Below the pieces are notes generated by a model. That model saw only the letters and a program-made list of their open reading frames with translations. It did not search any database and had not been told where the DNA came from. The position numbers and the translations under genes were made by a program. Source: Nitrobacter sp051535215 (lineage in GTDB: Bacteria > Pseudomonadota > Alphaproteobacteria > Rhizobiales > Xanthobacteraceae). From it: a stretch of 64,000 nt of DNA. The stretch is from contig NZ_JBPPLY010000016.1 in the NCBI RefSeq assembly GCF_051535215.1, positions 5,036 to 69,035 of the forward strand, in the 5' to 3' direction. Within the stretch, counting starts at the first letter, position 1. Each line of letters opens with the position of its first letter. This document shows, piece after piece, positions 9,040-18,443 of this stretch.

Positions 9040-9810
9040 ATGCAAGCATCTCGACGGGACATTATCGCCGGCGCGGCCGGCATTGCCGCAGTTTCCGCGC
9101 TCGGCGCGAGCGCGGCGCAGGCGGCGACCGGCGACGAACTGAAGGCGATTCCCGAACTCGCTCCGCACTGGAAGAAGCTGGACCTCGCGGCGATCCTGCG
9201 CAAGCCGGCGGCGTTCGCATCGGTAAGCCAGAACAATTCACTGTATCAGCCATGGGGCGCGCAGGCCGGCGAGAAGCACTGGGAGCGCGGCAGTCTCGCG
9301 GCCACGATCAAGGTGGTGAACGCGGCGCGCAAGGCCTCCAATTTCAAATCGTTCAACTGGATCGGCTATGAGGTCTTCCGCGAAAACTATCCGCAGTCCG
9401 AATTCGACAAGGTGCAGTATGAAAGCTGGACCGGCGCGCTAAATTTCTCGCCGGAGAAAAAGAAGGCCGACAACGAACTCGTTCCCGAACTGCGCGCGCT
9501 GGTGCGGCCCGGCGATCTCGAGTTCAATGAACTGGCTTTGCAGACGGCGTTCGCCGGCACGCAACTGCCGCTCGAATTGTCGCGCAAGCGGATCGAGGTG
9601 CTGGTCCTGACCGGAATCCATACCGATTGGTGCATCGAGGGCAACGCCCGCGCCGCGCGCGACAACGGATACCTTCCCATTGTGATCGGAGACGCGACCG
9701 GGACGCAGAAGCCGGAGCAGCTTGCGGGTGCGCTGCAGCGCATCAACAACTTCTTCGCGCCGGTGATTTCCTCCGATACCTTCGTGCGGCTGCTGGGGCA
9801 GTCGAGCTAA
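9040..9810 (+). CDS. Tat-exported isochorismatase-fold (cysteine hydrolase-like) protein, degenerate active site
   Basis: The start at 9040 (after GGGAGA) gives 256 residues beginning MQASRRDIIAGAAG, a twin-arginine signal peptide with the AQA cleavage region near residue 27, so the protein should reach the periplasm folded. The C-terminal half matches the isochorismatase-like hydrolase fold: AFAGTQL, then VLVLTGIHTDWCIEGNARAARDNGY with the nucleophile cysteine. The usual N-terminal Asp motif (D-x-Q-N/x-D) and the catalytic Lys before the S/T-A-F motif are not apparent; the latter region reads GDLEFNELALQTAF. It may have a changed activity or be a binding protein. The substrate is unknown. 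Confidence 0.75.
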   Translation: MQASRRDIIAGAAGIAAVSALGASAAQAATGDELKAIPELAPHWKKLDLAAILRKPAAFASVSQNNSLYQPWGAQAGEKHWERGSLAATIKVVNAARKASNFKSFNWIGYEVFRENYPQSEFDKVQYESWTGALNFSPEKKKADNELVPELRALVRPGDLEFNELALQTAFAGTQLPLELSRKRIEVLVLTGIHTDWCIEGNARAARDNGYLPIVIGDATGTQKPEQLAGALQRINNFFAPVISSDTFVRLLGQSS

Positions 9811-9994
9811 ACCGTCCTTCCCTAAGGACATCGCGACGCCGCGGGCCGGCTTGGCAATGCCGGCCCCCGAGCGTCGCCCCGAACTGTCCCCTTTCGGTAC
9901 AAAATGTCGCATTGGTGGTGCCGGGAATCCACATTTTAACCTTTAATTAACGATGGACCTTGAAGACGGCGCGCCGACTTGCTTTGATCGGGAC

Positions 9995-10507
9995 ATGAGC
10001 ACGACCCTGATCGAACTCCGGCCGGCCAAGGTCGCGGATGCATCCGCGGTCGCCGCCACCCATGACGAAGCCTGGCGTTCGGCCTATCAGGGCATCATTC
10101 CCGGCGCGGAACTGGAAAAGCTGATCAACCGCCGTGGCCCGCACTGGTGGGACAGCGCGATCCGCAAGGGTAGCCGCATCAGCGTGCTGGTCTTCGGCGA
10201 CAAGGTTGCCGGCTACGCCAACTACGGTCACAACCGCGCCCGCAGCCTGCAATATGAGGGCGAAATCTACGAGCTTTACCTGCGCCCGGAATTCCAGGGC
10301 CTGGGGTTCGGCCGACGGCTGTTCACCGCTGCCCGGCGCGACCTGCTGCAGAGCGGGCTGAAAAGCATGGTGACCTGGGCGCTGTCCGACAACGAACCGG
10401 CGACGGAGTTCTACCGTGCGCTCGGCGGCCGCATGGTCGCCCGCTCCTCCGAGAGGTTCGGGCCGAAGTCGCTCGACAAGGTGGCCTTCGCCTGGACCGG
10501 TTATTGA
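9995..10507 (+). CDS. GNAT-family N-acetyltransferase
   Basis: This 170-residue protein has the GCN5-related acetyltransferase fold: an N-terminal segment ELRPAKVADASAVAATHDEAW, the acetyl-CoA loop RPEFQGLGFGRRLF (motif A, Q/R-x-x-G-x-G/A pattern), and motif B around ALSDNEPATEFYRALGG. The acceptor is unknown; the form resembles the RimI-like/YitI-like amino-group acetylases. I chose the internal ATG at 9995, preceded by CGGGA, over 9953, which would add 14 non-conserved residues. It stands alone on the plus strand. Confidence 0.85.
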   Translation: MSTTLIELRPAKVADASAVAATHDEAWRSAYQGIIPGAELEKLINRRGPHWWDSAIRKGSRISVLVFGDKVAGYANYGHNRARSLQYEGEIYELYLRPEFQGLGFGRRLFTAARRDLLQSGLKSMVTWALSDNEPATEFYRALGGRMVARSSERFGPKSLDKVAFAWTGY

Positions 10508-10834
10508 AGGGGACTTGAAAGTCGCTTTCATCGTCATTCCGAACGCCGCAAAAGCGGCGATCCGGAATCCGGAAATGCGAGAGCCCGTTTCAACTGCGTT
10601 GAACCAGACTCGTCGCTTATCTTTTTTTGAGCATGATCTGTTCCGAAAACCGGTTTCCGCTTTTCGGGATCATGCTCTAAAGACAACCGGCCAGTTTAGA
10701 TTCCGGGTTCGCGCTTCCGGTGTTTCCCGGATGACTATAAGTTTTTCAGCGCCCAGGTTGCCATTGAAGCCGGGCCGCCGCCCGGCCATAGTCGTTTTTC
10801 AGATTCACATCCCAGACCTAATGCGAGGCGGCCG
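10508..10834. other. Intergenic region before ppa with two hairpin repeats
   Basis: There is no gene in this 327-base stretch. It holds a hairpin at 10537-10567 (TTCCG/CGGAA outer and CGCCGC-AAAA-GCGGCG inner stems), then the palindromic repeat B at 10629-10677, and presumably the ppa promoter in its last 100 bases. No clear -35/-10 pair was identified. Confidence 0.6.
10629..10677. repeat. Palindromic intergenic repeat B (best copy)
   Basis: The ends form a perfect 10-base inverted repeat, GAGCATGATC/GATCATGCTC, and an inner pair CCGAAAA/TTTTCGG extends it, so RNA or single-stranded DNA could fold into a long cruciform. Related, more decayed copies are at 8839-8901 and 32584-32656. Elements of this type are common between genes in Bradyrhizobium-group genomes (from general knowledge). 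Confidence 0.8.
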
Positions 10835-11365
10835 ATGCGTATCGATGCGATCTCGACCGGATCAAATCCGCCACACGAGGTGAATGTCATCATCGAAGTG
10901 CCGGTCGGCGGCGAGCCGATCAAGTACGAGATGGACAAGAACGCCGGCACGCTGGTGGTCGACCGTTTTCTCTACACGGCAATGCGCTATCCCGGAAATT
11001 ACGGCTTCATCCCGCATACGCTGTCGCAGGACGGCGACCCCTGCGATGTGCTGGTCGCCAACACGCGCGGCATCGTCCCCGGCGCGGTGATAAGCGTCCG
11101 GCCGGTCGGCGTGCTGTTGATGGAGGACGAGGCGGGCGGCGACGAGAAAATCATCGCAGTCCCGACCTCGAAACTGACCCAGCGCTACGACAAGGTGAAA
11201 AATTACAGCGACCTGCCTGACATCACGCTGCAGCAGATCCAGCACTTCTTCGAGCACTACAAGGATCTGGAACCCGGCAAATGGGTCAAGGTGTTGCGCT
11301 GGGGCGGCGCGGAGGACGCGCACAGGCTGATACTGGAAGCCATCGCACGGGCGAAGGGGAAGTAG
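10835..11365 (+). CDS. ppa: Inorganic pyrophosphatase (family I, soluble)
   Basis: The enzyme hydrolyses pyrophosphate to two phosphates in the cytoplasm, pulling biosynthetic reactions forward. The 176-residue length is typical for the bacterial type. The signature region MRYPGNYGFIPHTLSQDGDP followed by CDVLV holds the metal-binding aspartates. Other conserved parts are YEMDKNAG near residue 30 and a further acidic/lysine stretch near the C-terminus. It converges on folD with only 5 bases between the stops. Confidence 0.97.
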   Translation: MRIDAISTGSNPPHEVNVIIEVPVGGEPIKYEMDKNAGTLVVDRFLYTAMRYPGNYGFIPHTLSQDGDPCDVLVANTRGIVPGAVISVRPVGVLLMEDEAGGDEKIIAVPTSKLTQRYDKVKNYSDLPDITLQQIQHFFEHYKDLEPGKWVKVLRWGGAEDAHRLILEAIARAKGK

Positions 11366-11370
11366 CTGCG

Positions 11371-12255
11371 CTACACCCCCGGCGCAGCCAATCCTTCGAT
11401 CGCGCAGGCAGCGCGCAGGGTGTTGACCAGAAGGCACGCCACCGTCATCTGGCCGACGCCGCCGGGCACCGGCGTCACCGCGCCCGCGACCTTCATGGCC
11501 TCGTCGAACGCAACGTCGCCGACGAGGCGGGTCCTGCCTTCGGCCGCAGGCAGGCGGGTGATGCCGACATCGATCACGGTCGCGCCTGGCTTGAGCCAGT
11601 CGCCGCGCACCATCTCGGCCTTGCCGACCGCCGCATAGACCAGATCGGCTCGGCGGCAGAGTTCGGGCAGGTTGCGGGAACGTGAATGCGCGATGGTCAC
11701 CGTTGCGTTTTCGTTGAGCAGCAACTGCACCAGCGGCCGTCCCACCAGGTTGGAGCGGCCGATCACGATGGCATCCATGCCTTCGAGCGAGGAATGCACG
11801 CTTTTGGTCAGGATGATGCAGCCGAGCGGCGTGCACGGCGACAATGCGGGCAAACCGCCGGCGAGACGACCGGCGTTATGCGGATGCAGGCCGTCGACAT
11901 CCTTCGCCGGATCGATGGCTGCCACGATCGCTCCGGTATCGAGCCCCTTCGGCAGCGGCAGTTGGACCAGAATGCCATGCACGGCGGGATCGGCGTTCAG
12001 TCTCGCGACCAGCGCCAGCAGGTCCGCCTGCGCCACATCGGCCGGCAGGACGTGCTCGAACGAGGCCATGCCGGCGGCCTGGGTCTGCTTGTGCTTGTTG
12101 CGGACATAGACTTCGCTCGCGGGATCGTTGCCGACCAGCACGACGGCGAGGCCGGGCGTCAGCCCGTGATCGCGCTTCACCCGCGCCACCTCATCGGCAA
12201 CCTTCGCGCGCAAGTCTGCCGCGATGCGTTTTCCATCGATGATTTCGGCCGTCAT
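11371..12255 (-). CDS. folD: Bifunctional methylenetetrahydrofolate dehydrogenase/cyclohydrolase
   Basis: FolD interconverts 5,10-methylene-, methenyl- and 10-formyl-tetrahydrofolate using NADP. The 294-residue sequence has the two FolD signatures: EVYVRNKHKQTQAAGM with the catalytic lysine, and PGGVGQMTVACLL near the C-terminus. GRSNLVGRPLVQLLL marks the NADP-binding site, and QLPLPKGLD the folate pocket. It starts with ATG at 12255. It supplies one-carbon units for purine and formyl-Met synthesis. Confidence 0.97.
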   Translation of the reverse strand: MTAEIIDGKRIAADLRAKVADEVARVKRDHGLTPGLAVVLVGNDPASEVYVRNKHKQTQAAGMASFEHVLPADVAQADLLALVARLNADPAVHGILVQLPLPKGLDTGAIVAAIDPAKDVDGLHPHNAGRLAGGLPALSPCTPLGCIILTKSVHSSLEGMDAIVIGRSNLVGRPLVQLLLNENATVTIAHSRSRNLPELCRRADLVYAAVGKAEMVRGDWLKPGATVIDVGITRLPAAEGRTRLVGDVAFDEAMKVAGAVTPVPGGVGQMTVACLLVNTLRAACAIEGLAAPGV

Positions 12256-12272
12256 GCTGATCCCTGGCTTGC

Positions 12273-12374
12273 TATAGCGTTTCGAGCAAAGTGGATCCCG
12301 GTTCGCGTGAAGACAACGCGTCGAATCAAAATCTTGGAGTTCGCTTCTGATTCCAGCAGAGGCGAAAGGCTCTA
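12273..12374 (+). repeat. Interspersed repeat A, copy 1
   Basis: This is a roughly 100-base element running from TATAGCG through GTTCGCGTGAAGACAACGCG to CGCTTCTGATT and ending CTCTAG. It lies between folD and the DUF167 gene and overlaps the latter's stop codon. The other copies are at 24623, 51071, 55058 and 62608. Confidence 0.8.
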
Positions 12375-12692
12375 GTCCGGTTGAGCCGCGGTCAAGGCGC
12401 GAAGGGCATTGCCGAGCCTGACGGGATCGCCGCCAACGACGACCTGCTTCAGCCGCGACGTCGCTCCCGCACGTATCAGGACATCGGTTTTGCGCACCCC
12501 AAGCGCCTTCGCCAGCACCTCGACGACGGCGCGATTGGCCTCGCCGCCTTCGGCGACGGCGCGCACGCGAACCTTCACCACCGGGCGTCCGTCGGCCAAC
12601 GTCTCAATGCCATCGATCCCGTCGCGGCCGCCGCGCGGCGTCACCCGGAGCGCGATGCTGAGACCCTCCGGAGAATACCGCCACGGCTCCAT
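12372..12692 (-). CDS. DUF167 (YggU-type) conserved protein
   Basis: This small protein of 106 residues belongs to the DUF167 family, whose role is unknown. The family core is clear: SIALRVTPRGGRDGI at the start, VRVRAVAEGGEANRAVVEVLAKALGV in the centre, and RAGATSRLKQVVVGG later. I chose the ATG at 12692 (MEPWRYSPEGL), because the longer reading frame runs back through the upstream YggT gene in another frame. It lies 11 bases after yggT on the same strand. The yggT-yggU pairing is widespread in bacteria. Confidence 0.9.
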   Translation of the reverse strand: MEPWRYSPEGLSIALRVTPRGGRDGIDGIETLADGRPVVKVRVRAVAEGGEANRAVVEVLAKALGVRKTDVLIRAGATSRLKQVVVGGDPVRLGNALRALTAAQPD

Positions 12693-12703
12693 CAAACCGC
12701 CGG

Positions 12704-12994
12704 TCAGAACACGGCGGGATAGATGTAATAGGTGATGACCCGCTGCATGAACAGGATGATCAGGATCAGGATGATCGGAGAGATGTCGAGACCGCCGAGA
12801 TTGGGCAGCATCCGGCGGATCGGCGCCAGCAGCGGCTCGGTGATCCGTTCCAGAAACTCGGCCACCGCGGCCACGAACTGATTGCGGGTATTCACCACAT
12901 TGAAGGCAATCAGCCATGACAGGATCGCCGAGGCAATCAGCAGCCAGACATAGAGGTCGAGGATGATGAGAACGATATCCAGTATGGCTCGCAT
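12704..12994 (-). CDS. YggT-family integral membrane protein
   Basis: This 96-residue inner-membrane protein has two strongly hydrophobic blocks (about residues 5-30 and 70-93) and the conserved family segment ERITEPLLAPIRRMLP between them. YggT proteins are linked to osmotic or ion balance and to membrane remodelling in other bacteria, but the function is not established. It is co-directional with the DUF167 gene and probably shares its transcript. Confidence 0.9.
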   Translation of the reverse strand: MRAILDIVLIILDLYVWLLIASAILSWLIAFNVVNTRNQFVAAVAEFLERITEPLLAPIRRMLPNLGGLDISPIILILIILFMQRVITYYIYPAVF

Positions 12995-13419
12995 GAGGAA
13001 TTGGCTCGCGGGTTTGGTCGTGGATTCGACCGGTGGAGAGAATTTGACATTCGCGACCCCACCTGGCCGCGCGTCCCGGACGCGAATATTAGAATCGGAC
13101 CACTCGTGCAGGGTTCAGCCGTTCTCTTCACCTTTGGCCAAAGGGCCGTCAAGAGAACTTCTGAACCGAACTACACCAGGGCTATCGTTCACTCGCCTCT
13201 CCCGGAATTCGAAGTTCGCCGTGGTGTGACAACGCGAGGGCGGCGAACGTCGCATCCGGTCGATGCGAGCCCGCTAAAATATCGTTTCGGTTCCCGCCAA
13301 ACAAGGGAAGTCCGGGAAAATGAAGCCTGAAATGCCGGTTTCAGCCGTTCTTGACTTGCCATTGGCGAGGATTGTAAATGGCGGCGTTTCCGGTCGCTGC
13401 ACGATCGCCGACCGTGGAC
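12995..13419. other. Intergenic region upstream of tRNA-Ala
   Basis: There is no convincing gene in 425 bases. The left part should hold the promoter of the minus-strand yggT gene. The right end holds the tRNA promoter described separately. Frames on both strands lack domain similarity, and one runs antisense through the tRNA. Confidence 0.55.
13351..13378 (+). promoter_or_regulatory. Probable tRNA-Ala promoter
   Basis: TTGACT at 13351-13356 and TGTAAA at 13373-13378 are separated by 16 bases, close to the sigma-70 type consensus. They would place the transcript start about 35 bases before the mature tRNA 5' end. Confidence 0.5.
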
Positions 13420-13972
<553 letters not shown>

Positions 13973-16852
13973 ATGGGCAGGCTGTCAATGGACAAGTCGG
14001 GCTTGGTGGCATGGCTCGCTTTGGCGTTGACGTGGGCGGCGCCAGGGGCAGCGCAGGATGCCAGTTGGCTCGCTGCTCCGCCCGGCGGCGATTTTAATGA
14101 CACGGCGAACTGGACTCCGGCTACCGTGCCGACCGGCATCGCATCGTTCGGAACATCGACCGGCACGACCATTACGTTCGCGAATGACACCACCCTGGGC
14201 GGGTGGACCTTCAACACCGGCGCTCCAAATTATTCCTTCACTAACGACCATTTTCTGATCTTCACCGGCGGGGGGATAGCCGTCCACGGCGGCAACGTCA
14301 GCATCTCCAACAATGATTTGCTGCAATTCTCCCATGGCAGCACGGCCGGCAGCGCCACTATCACTGATACAAATAACGGAGTGCTGCAGTTCATCGACAC
14401 CAGCACAGCCGGCACCGCCAGCATCACGAATAATGGCAGCGTGGAATTCTATGACGCCACCAGAGCCGGCAGCGCCAACATCACCAATAACAGAAGCCTA
14501 TACTTCTTCGGCGGCAGCACGGCCGACAACGCCAGCATCACAAACAACAGTTCTCTGCAATTCGCGACGCTCGGCACGGCCGGCAACGCCAGTATCACGA
14601 ATAACAGTATCCTGGAGTTCCTGGACAGCAGCAGCGCCGGCAACGCCAGCATCACCAACAACGGTGGGGTGAACTTCTACAACGGCAGCACGGCTGGCGG
14701 CGCCAGCATTACCAGCAACAGTTACCTGCAATTCGTCAACGGCAGCACGGCCGGCAGCGCCAGTATCACGAATAACAATCTCCTGCAGTTTTCGGACACA
14801 AGCACGGCCGACAGCGCCAGCATTACTAACAACAAATTCCTGCAATTCGCCGGCAGCAGCACGGCCGGCAACGCCAGCATCGCCAATGGGGCCGCCGGTG
14901 CGTTGACCGACTTCTCGGGGTCGAGCGGACCGCTCAACAACGGGCAACTTTCCGCCGGTTCGATCTCCGGCAGCGGACAATTCTATCTCGGCGCCAATCA
15001 ACTCACGGTCGGCGGCAACAATCTGAGCACCACCGTCAGCGGCGTCATCAGCGACTGCGGACCATCAGGCTCGAGTTGTAGTTCATCTGGCGCTATCGGC
15101 GGCTCGCTGGTCAAGGCCGGGACGGGGATGCTGACCCTCGCCGGCGCCAACCTCTATACCGGACCGACCACGGTCGATGCCGGCACGCTCACCGTCACCG
15201 GCTCGCTGGCAGCGTCGAGCCCGGTCAGCGTTCACACCGGCGCGGTGCTTGCGGGCACCGGCAGCGTCGGCAGCGCCAGCATCAACAGCGGCGGCACGCT
15301 GGCGCCGGGTGACGGCACGCCGGGCTCCTCAATGAGTCTCGGCAGCCTGGCACTGCAAGCGGGTGCGGAGTATGTGGTGATGCTCAACCCCGCCACCGCG
15401 TCATCCGCCGATGTCACGGGTACAGCGACGCCCGGCGGCGCCACCGTCAAGGCAATCTATGCCAACGGCAGTTACATCTCGAAGCGATATACCATTCTCA
15501 CGGCGGGCAACGTCGGCGGCACGTTCGGCTCGCTGGCCAACACCAACCTTCCCGCGAACTTCACGACCGGCCTGAGTTATGACCCGACCCATGCCTACCT
15601 CAACCTGACGCTGAACTTTGTTCCGCAGCTTGCGAGGGCCGACCTCAGCACGAATCAGCGCAACGTCGCCAATACGCTGATCAATTCCTTCAACACCGCC
15701 GGCGGCATTCCGCTGGTGTTCGGTGCGCTGACGCCGGCGGGCCTGACGTATGTCTCGGGTGAAGCGGCGACCGGCTCGCTACAGTCCACCTTCAATGCGA
15801 TGGACCTGTTCCTGGGGATCCTGAGCGATCCGTTTATCGCTGGCCGCGGCAATGGTGCAACCGCAAACGGTGCGGCGCCGGCCTATCCCGAAGGGCGCTA
15901 CGCTGTCAGCGCCTATGCGCCGGAAGACACGGCCCGCTACGAGCGTGACGCCCATGCCGCGATCTATCGCAAGGCGCCTGCAACGGCCGATCCCCTCACC
16001 CCACGCTGGAGCGTGTGGGCCACGGGCTATGGCGGCTCGCAGACCACCGACGGCAATACATCGCTCGGCTCCAGTACCGCGACTTCCAGTGTCGCCGGTG
16101 TCGCGGTCGGCGCCGACTACCGCATTTCGCCATTCACAACCGCCGGCTTCGCCCTGGCGGGCGGCGGCACCAGATTCAATGCCGTCAACGGGCGAGGCAG
16201 CGGACAGTCCGACCTGTTCCAGGCAGGCACCTTCCTTCGACACACTGTCGGCGCTGCCTATCTCTCCGGTGCGCTCGCTTACGGCTGGCAGGACGTCACC
16301 ACCAACCGCATCGTGACGATCAGCAGCGCAGACCGTTTGCAGGCGCGCTTCAGCGCTGATGCATGGTCGGGCCGTATCGAAAACGGCTATCGCGCGGTCA
16401 GTCCCGCAACGGGCGGCGTCGGTATCACGCCTTATACCGCCGGCCAGTTCATCACCTTCGAACTTCCGGCTTATGCCGAAAGTGTTCTGTCTGGCGCCAA
16501 CACCTTCGCGCTGGCTAACCATGCCAAAAGCGTGACGGATATCCGCAGCGAAGTCGGCATCCGCACCGACAAATCCTGCGCGGTGCAGGACGCGATCCTG
16601 ACGCTGCGCGGACGTCTTGCATGGGCGCACGATTTCAATCCGGATCGCACCGTCGTGGCGACGCTCCAGACCTTGCCTGGCACCAGCTTCGTCGTAAACG
16701 GCGCGGCCATGGCCTCCGACGCCGCCCTGCTCACCGGCGGGGCTGAGATGAAGTGGATCGACGACTGGTCGGTGGCCGCCACCTTCGAGAGCGAATTCTC
16801 CAACGTCACACGATCCTACGCCGGCAAGGGCACGATCCGCCACGTGTGGTGA
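13973..16852 (+). CDS. Autotransporter (type Va secretion) with 57-base tandem repeats in the passenger
   Basis: This is a 959-residue surface protein. The start at 13973 is chosen for the ribosome site GGAGG eight bases upstream; it gives a signal peptide ending near PGAAQ. The passenger has about eleven tandem units of 19 residues with the pattern TAG-ASITNN-LQF (DNA 14288-14920), expected to form a beta-helix. It is followed by a passenger-associated transport repeat (KAGTGMLTLAGANLYTGPTT). The C-terminal part from about residue 677 (PRWSVWATGYGG) is the beta-barrel and ends in tryptophan, as outer-membrane barrels usually end in an aromatic residue. Likely roles are adhesion or surface interaction. 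It converges on the SDR gene. Confidence 0.9.
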   Translation: MGRLSMDKSGLVAWLALALTWAAPGAAQDASWLAAPPGGDFNDTANWTPATVPTGIASFGTSTGTTITFANDTTLGGWTFNTGAPNYSFTNDHFLIFTGGGIAVHGGNVSISNNDLLQFSHGSTAGSATITDTNNGVLQFIDTSTAGTASITNNGSVEFYDATRAGSANITNNRSLYFFGGSTADNASITNNSSLQFATLGTAGNASITNNSILEFLDSSSAGNASITNNGGVNFYNGSTAGGASITSNSYLQFVNGSTAGSASITNNNLLQFSDTSTADSASITNNKFLQFAGSSTAGNASIANGAAGALTDFSGSSGPLNNGQLSAGSISGSGQFYLGANQLTVGGNNLSTTVSGVISDCGPSGSSCSSSGAIGGSLVKAGTGMLTLAGANLYTGPTTVDAGTLTVTGSLAASSPVSVHTGAVLAGTGSVGSASINSGGTLAPGDGTPGSSMSLGSLALQAGAEYVVMLNPATASSADVTGTATPGGATVKAIYANGSYISKRYTILTAGNVGGTFGSLANTNLPANFTTGLSYDPTHAYLNLTLNFVPQLARADLSTNQRNVANTLINSFNTAGGIPLVFGALTPAGLTYVSGEAATGSLQSTFNAMDLFLGILSDPFIAGRGNGATANGAAPAYPEGRYAVSAYAPEDTARYERDAHAAIYRKAPATADPLTPRWSVWATGYGGSQTTDGNTSLGSSTATSSVAGVAVGADYRISPFTTAGFALAGGGTRFNAVNGRGSGQSDLFQAGTFLRHTVGAAYLSGALAYGWQDVTTNRIVTISSADRLQARFSADAWSGRIENGYRAVSPATGGVGITPYTAGQFITFELPAYAESVLSGANTFALANHAKSVTDIRSEVGIRTDKSCAVQDAILTLRGRLAWAHDFNPDRTVVATLQTLPGTSFVVNGAAMASDAALLTGGAEMKWIDDWSVAATFESEFSNVTRSYAGKGTIRHVW
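14288..14920 (+). repeat. 57-bp tandem repeat array inside the autotransporter
   Basis: Repeat starts can be set at 14288, 14345, 14408, 14465, 14522, 14579, 14636, 14693, 14750, 14807 and 14864. Nine of the ten intervals are exactly 57 bases, and one is 63 (two extra codons). The most conserved part is GCCGGCAACGCCAGCATCAC. The frame is kept throughout, so units can be gained or lost without breaking the protein. Confidence 0.9.
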
Positions 16853-16867
16853 GCCGCGGGCCGAGCG

Positions 16868-17650
16868 TCACGATCGCCTTCGCATCTGGAAGCCGGAGAC
16901 CCCCCACAGGACGAAGTCGCGCGGAAACAGCCGAAGCAAGAACGGCACGATCTTGATACCAAGACCAGGCAGCACAGCCCTCTTGTTGGCCATCAGCGCG
17001 CGGTAGCCATCCGCGGCGACGTCCTTTGCGGACACATTGAGGATCGCGGAATCAAAGCCCGGCTTGAGTCCCGCCCGCGCCTGAAATCCGGACGGCACCG
17101 GACCCGGGCAGATCACCGTGACCCGGACGCCGAGCGGTCCCAGTTCGCCGCGCAGTGCCTCGCTGAACGACAGGACGAAGGCTTTGGTTGCGTAATAGAC
17201 CGCCATGCCGGGGCCCGGCAAAAATCCTCCGATCGATCCGACGTTGAGAATGCCGCCGCGCAGCCGGATCACGTTCGGCACGAAACGTAACGTCAGATCC
17301 GTCAGCGCCCGGATGTTGAGGTCGATCATCGCGAGCTGATCGGCGCGGTCCAGTTCCGCAGCCCGGCCGAACAATCCATACCCGGCATTGTTCACCAGAT
17401 ACTTGACCTCGACGCTCTCGGCGGTGAGCGCGGCCGCGATCCGCTCGGCCGCATCCGCCTCGCCGAGATCACAGGGGATCACGATCGGCGACATGCGGCC
17501 CGATGCGGTGATTTCAGCGGCAAGCGCATTGAGGCGATCGGCGCGCCGGGCGACCAGAGCCACCCTGTGCCCATGCGCGGAGAAGACCCGCGCGAACTCG
17601 GCGCCGATCCCCGAGGACGCGCCTGTTATCAATGTCACCGGGTTGATCAC
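16868..17650 (-). CDS. Short-chain dehydrogenase/reductase (SDR) family oxidoreductase
   Basis: This is a 260-residue NAD(P)-dependent enzyme of the classical SDR type. With the GTG at 17650 as start, the motifs are TGASSGIG (9-16), NNAG (87-90), the catalytic Ser139 and Tyr152-x-x-x-Lys156. The basic residues after the glycine motif (ARRADR) suggest NADP preference. An upstream in-frame ATG at 17710 would add 20 residues of poor SDR character and lacks a ribosome site, whereas AAGAG lies before the GTG. The substrate is unknown; the C-terminus (LRLFPRDFVLWG) is like the DltE/YqjQ group. Confidence 0.85.
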   Translation of the reverse strand: MINPVTLITGASSGIGAEFARVFSAHGHRVALVARRADRLNALAAEITASGRMSPIVIPCDLGEADAAERIAAALTAESVEVKYLVNNAGYGLFGRAAELDRADQLAMIDLNIRALTDLTLRFVPNVIRLRGGILNVGSIGGFLPGPGMAVYYATKAFVLSFSEALRGELGPLGVRVTVICPGPVPSGFQARAGLKPGFDSAILNVSAKDVAADGYRALMANKRAVLPGLGIKIVPFLLRLFPRDFVLWGVSGFQMRRRS

Positions 17651-17828
17651 GATCCACGCTCTTGAAATGACTGGGAATAAAATACGGCCGGAGAGCGCCC
17701 GTTTCAGCATGGAGCGACGCGGTGTTCAACATGCTGGCGCGAGGTTCGCTTCGAATATTCCGCTTTACATTTGCGACCGGAAACTAAGGACAAGCCGGGC
17801 ACTCTGGCGGTTCACACCACCGGACAGC

Positions 17829-18305
17829 TCAATTTGGCTGGCCTGCCGCAGACCGTTTGCCGACGCGGTGCTTGAGCTCGATGCGATCGCGCGAGGAAAC
17901 CGCCAGCAGATCGGCCGCGCGCCACACCACGTTTTCTTCGAATTCGCTGACGTGACCGTCCGCGTAAACCAGTTCCCACATCATTTCGACGATGCGCAAC
18001 CGGTCCTCGTCATTCAGCGATCGCATGATCACGCTGGTGAAATGATAGAGGTCGACCGCCTCGCCCTCGACCAGCGTCGCCGCTTCGATCAACTTGTCGG
18101 CGGTGCCGGGATCGAGTTCAAAACGGGTTTCGATCAGTTCGTGCAGCTTGCGAAGTTCAACTTCGGAAGGAGCGCCGTCGAGCGAGATGATATGGACGAA
18201 CAGCGCAGTCGCTGCGAGCTTGCATCCTGTTTCGTCGAACACCCGATGTTCCGGCGTTTCGGATGACACAACGTCGGCGATGAAATGGCGAAGTCTATCG
18301 AGCAT
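17829..18305 (-). CDS. TerB-like (tellurite resistance-type) protein
   Basis: This 158-residue cytoplasmic all-helical protein is of the TerB family. Typical features are two repeated acidic helical hairpins, LFVHIISLDGAPSEVELRKL and MWELVYADGHVSEFEENVV, each with the D-G-x-x-S/E pattern that can bind divalent metal in TerB. The proposed roles of such proteins in metal or stress signalling are not settled. It is not part of a ter gene cluster here. The upstream region (18306-18443) has no gene. Confidence 0.82.
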   Translation of the reverse strand: MLDRLRHFIADVVSSETPEHRVFDETGCKLAATALFVHIISLDGAPSEVELRKLHELIETRFELDPGTADKLIEAATLVEGEAVDLYHFTSVIMRSLNDEDRLRIVEMMWELVYADGHVSEFEENVVWRAADLLAVSSRDRIELKHRVGKRSAAGQPN

Positions 18306-18443
18306 CGGTCCGTCTGTCGCAATGTTTGGCGTAATGTCTGGAATGTCGCGCGACCGCGTTCATTAGTCCGGAAGTCAACCAAGAAGCTTCCGCCGGAGTT
18401 CCCCGCGAAAGGATTACGTTTCGGCAAGCCACCGACCTGGAGC

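Noticed and set aside
14288..14920. Regular repeat array as a possible CRISPR
   Set aside because: The repeats are in-frame coding units with no unique spacers and no cas genes nearby.
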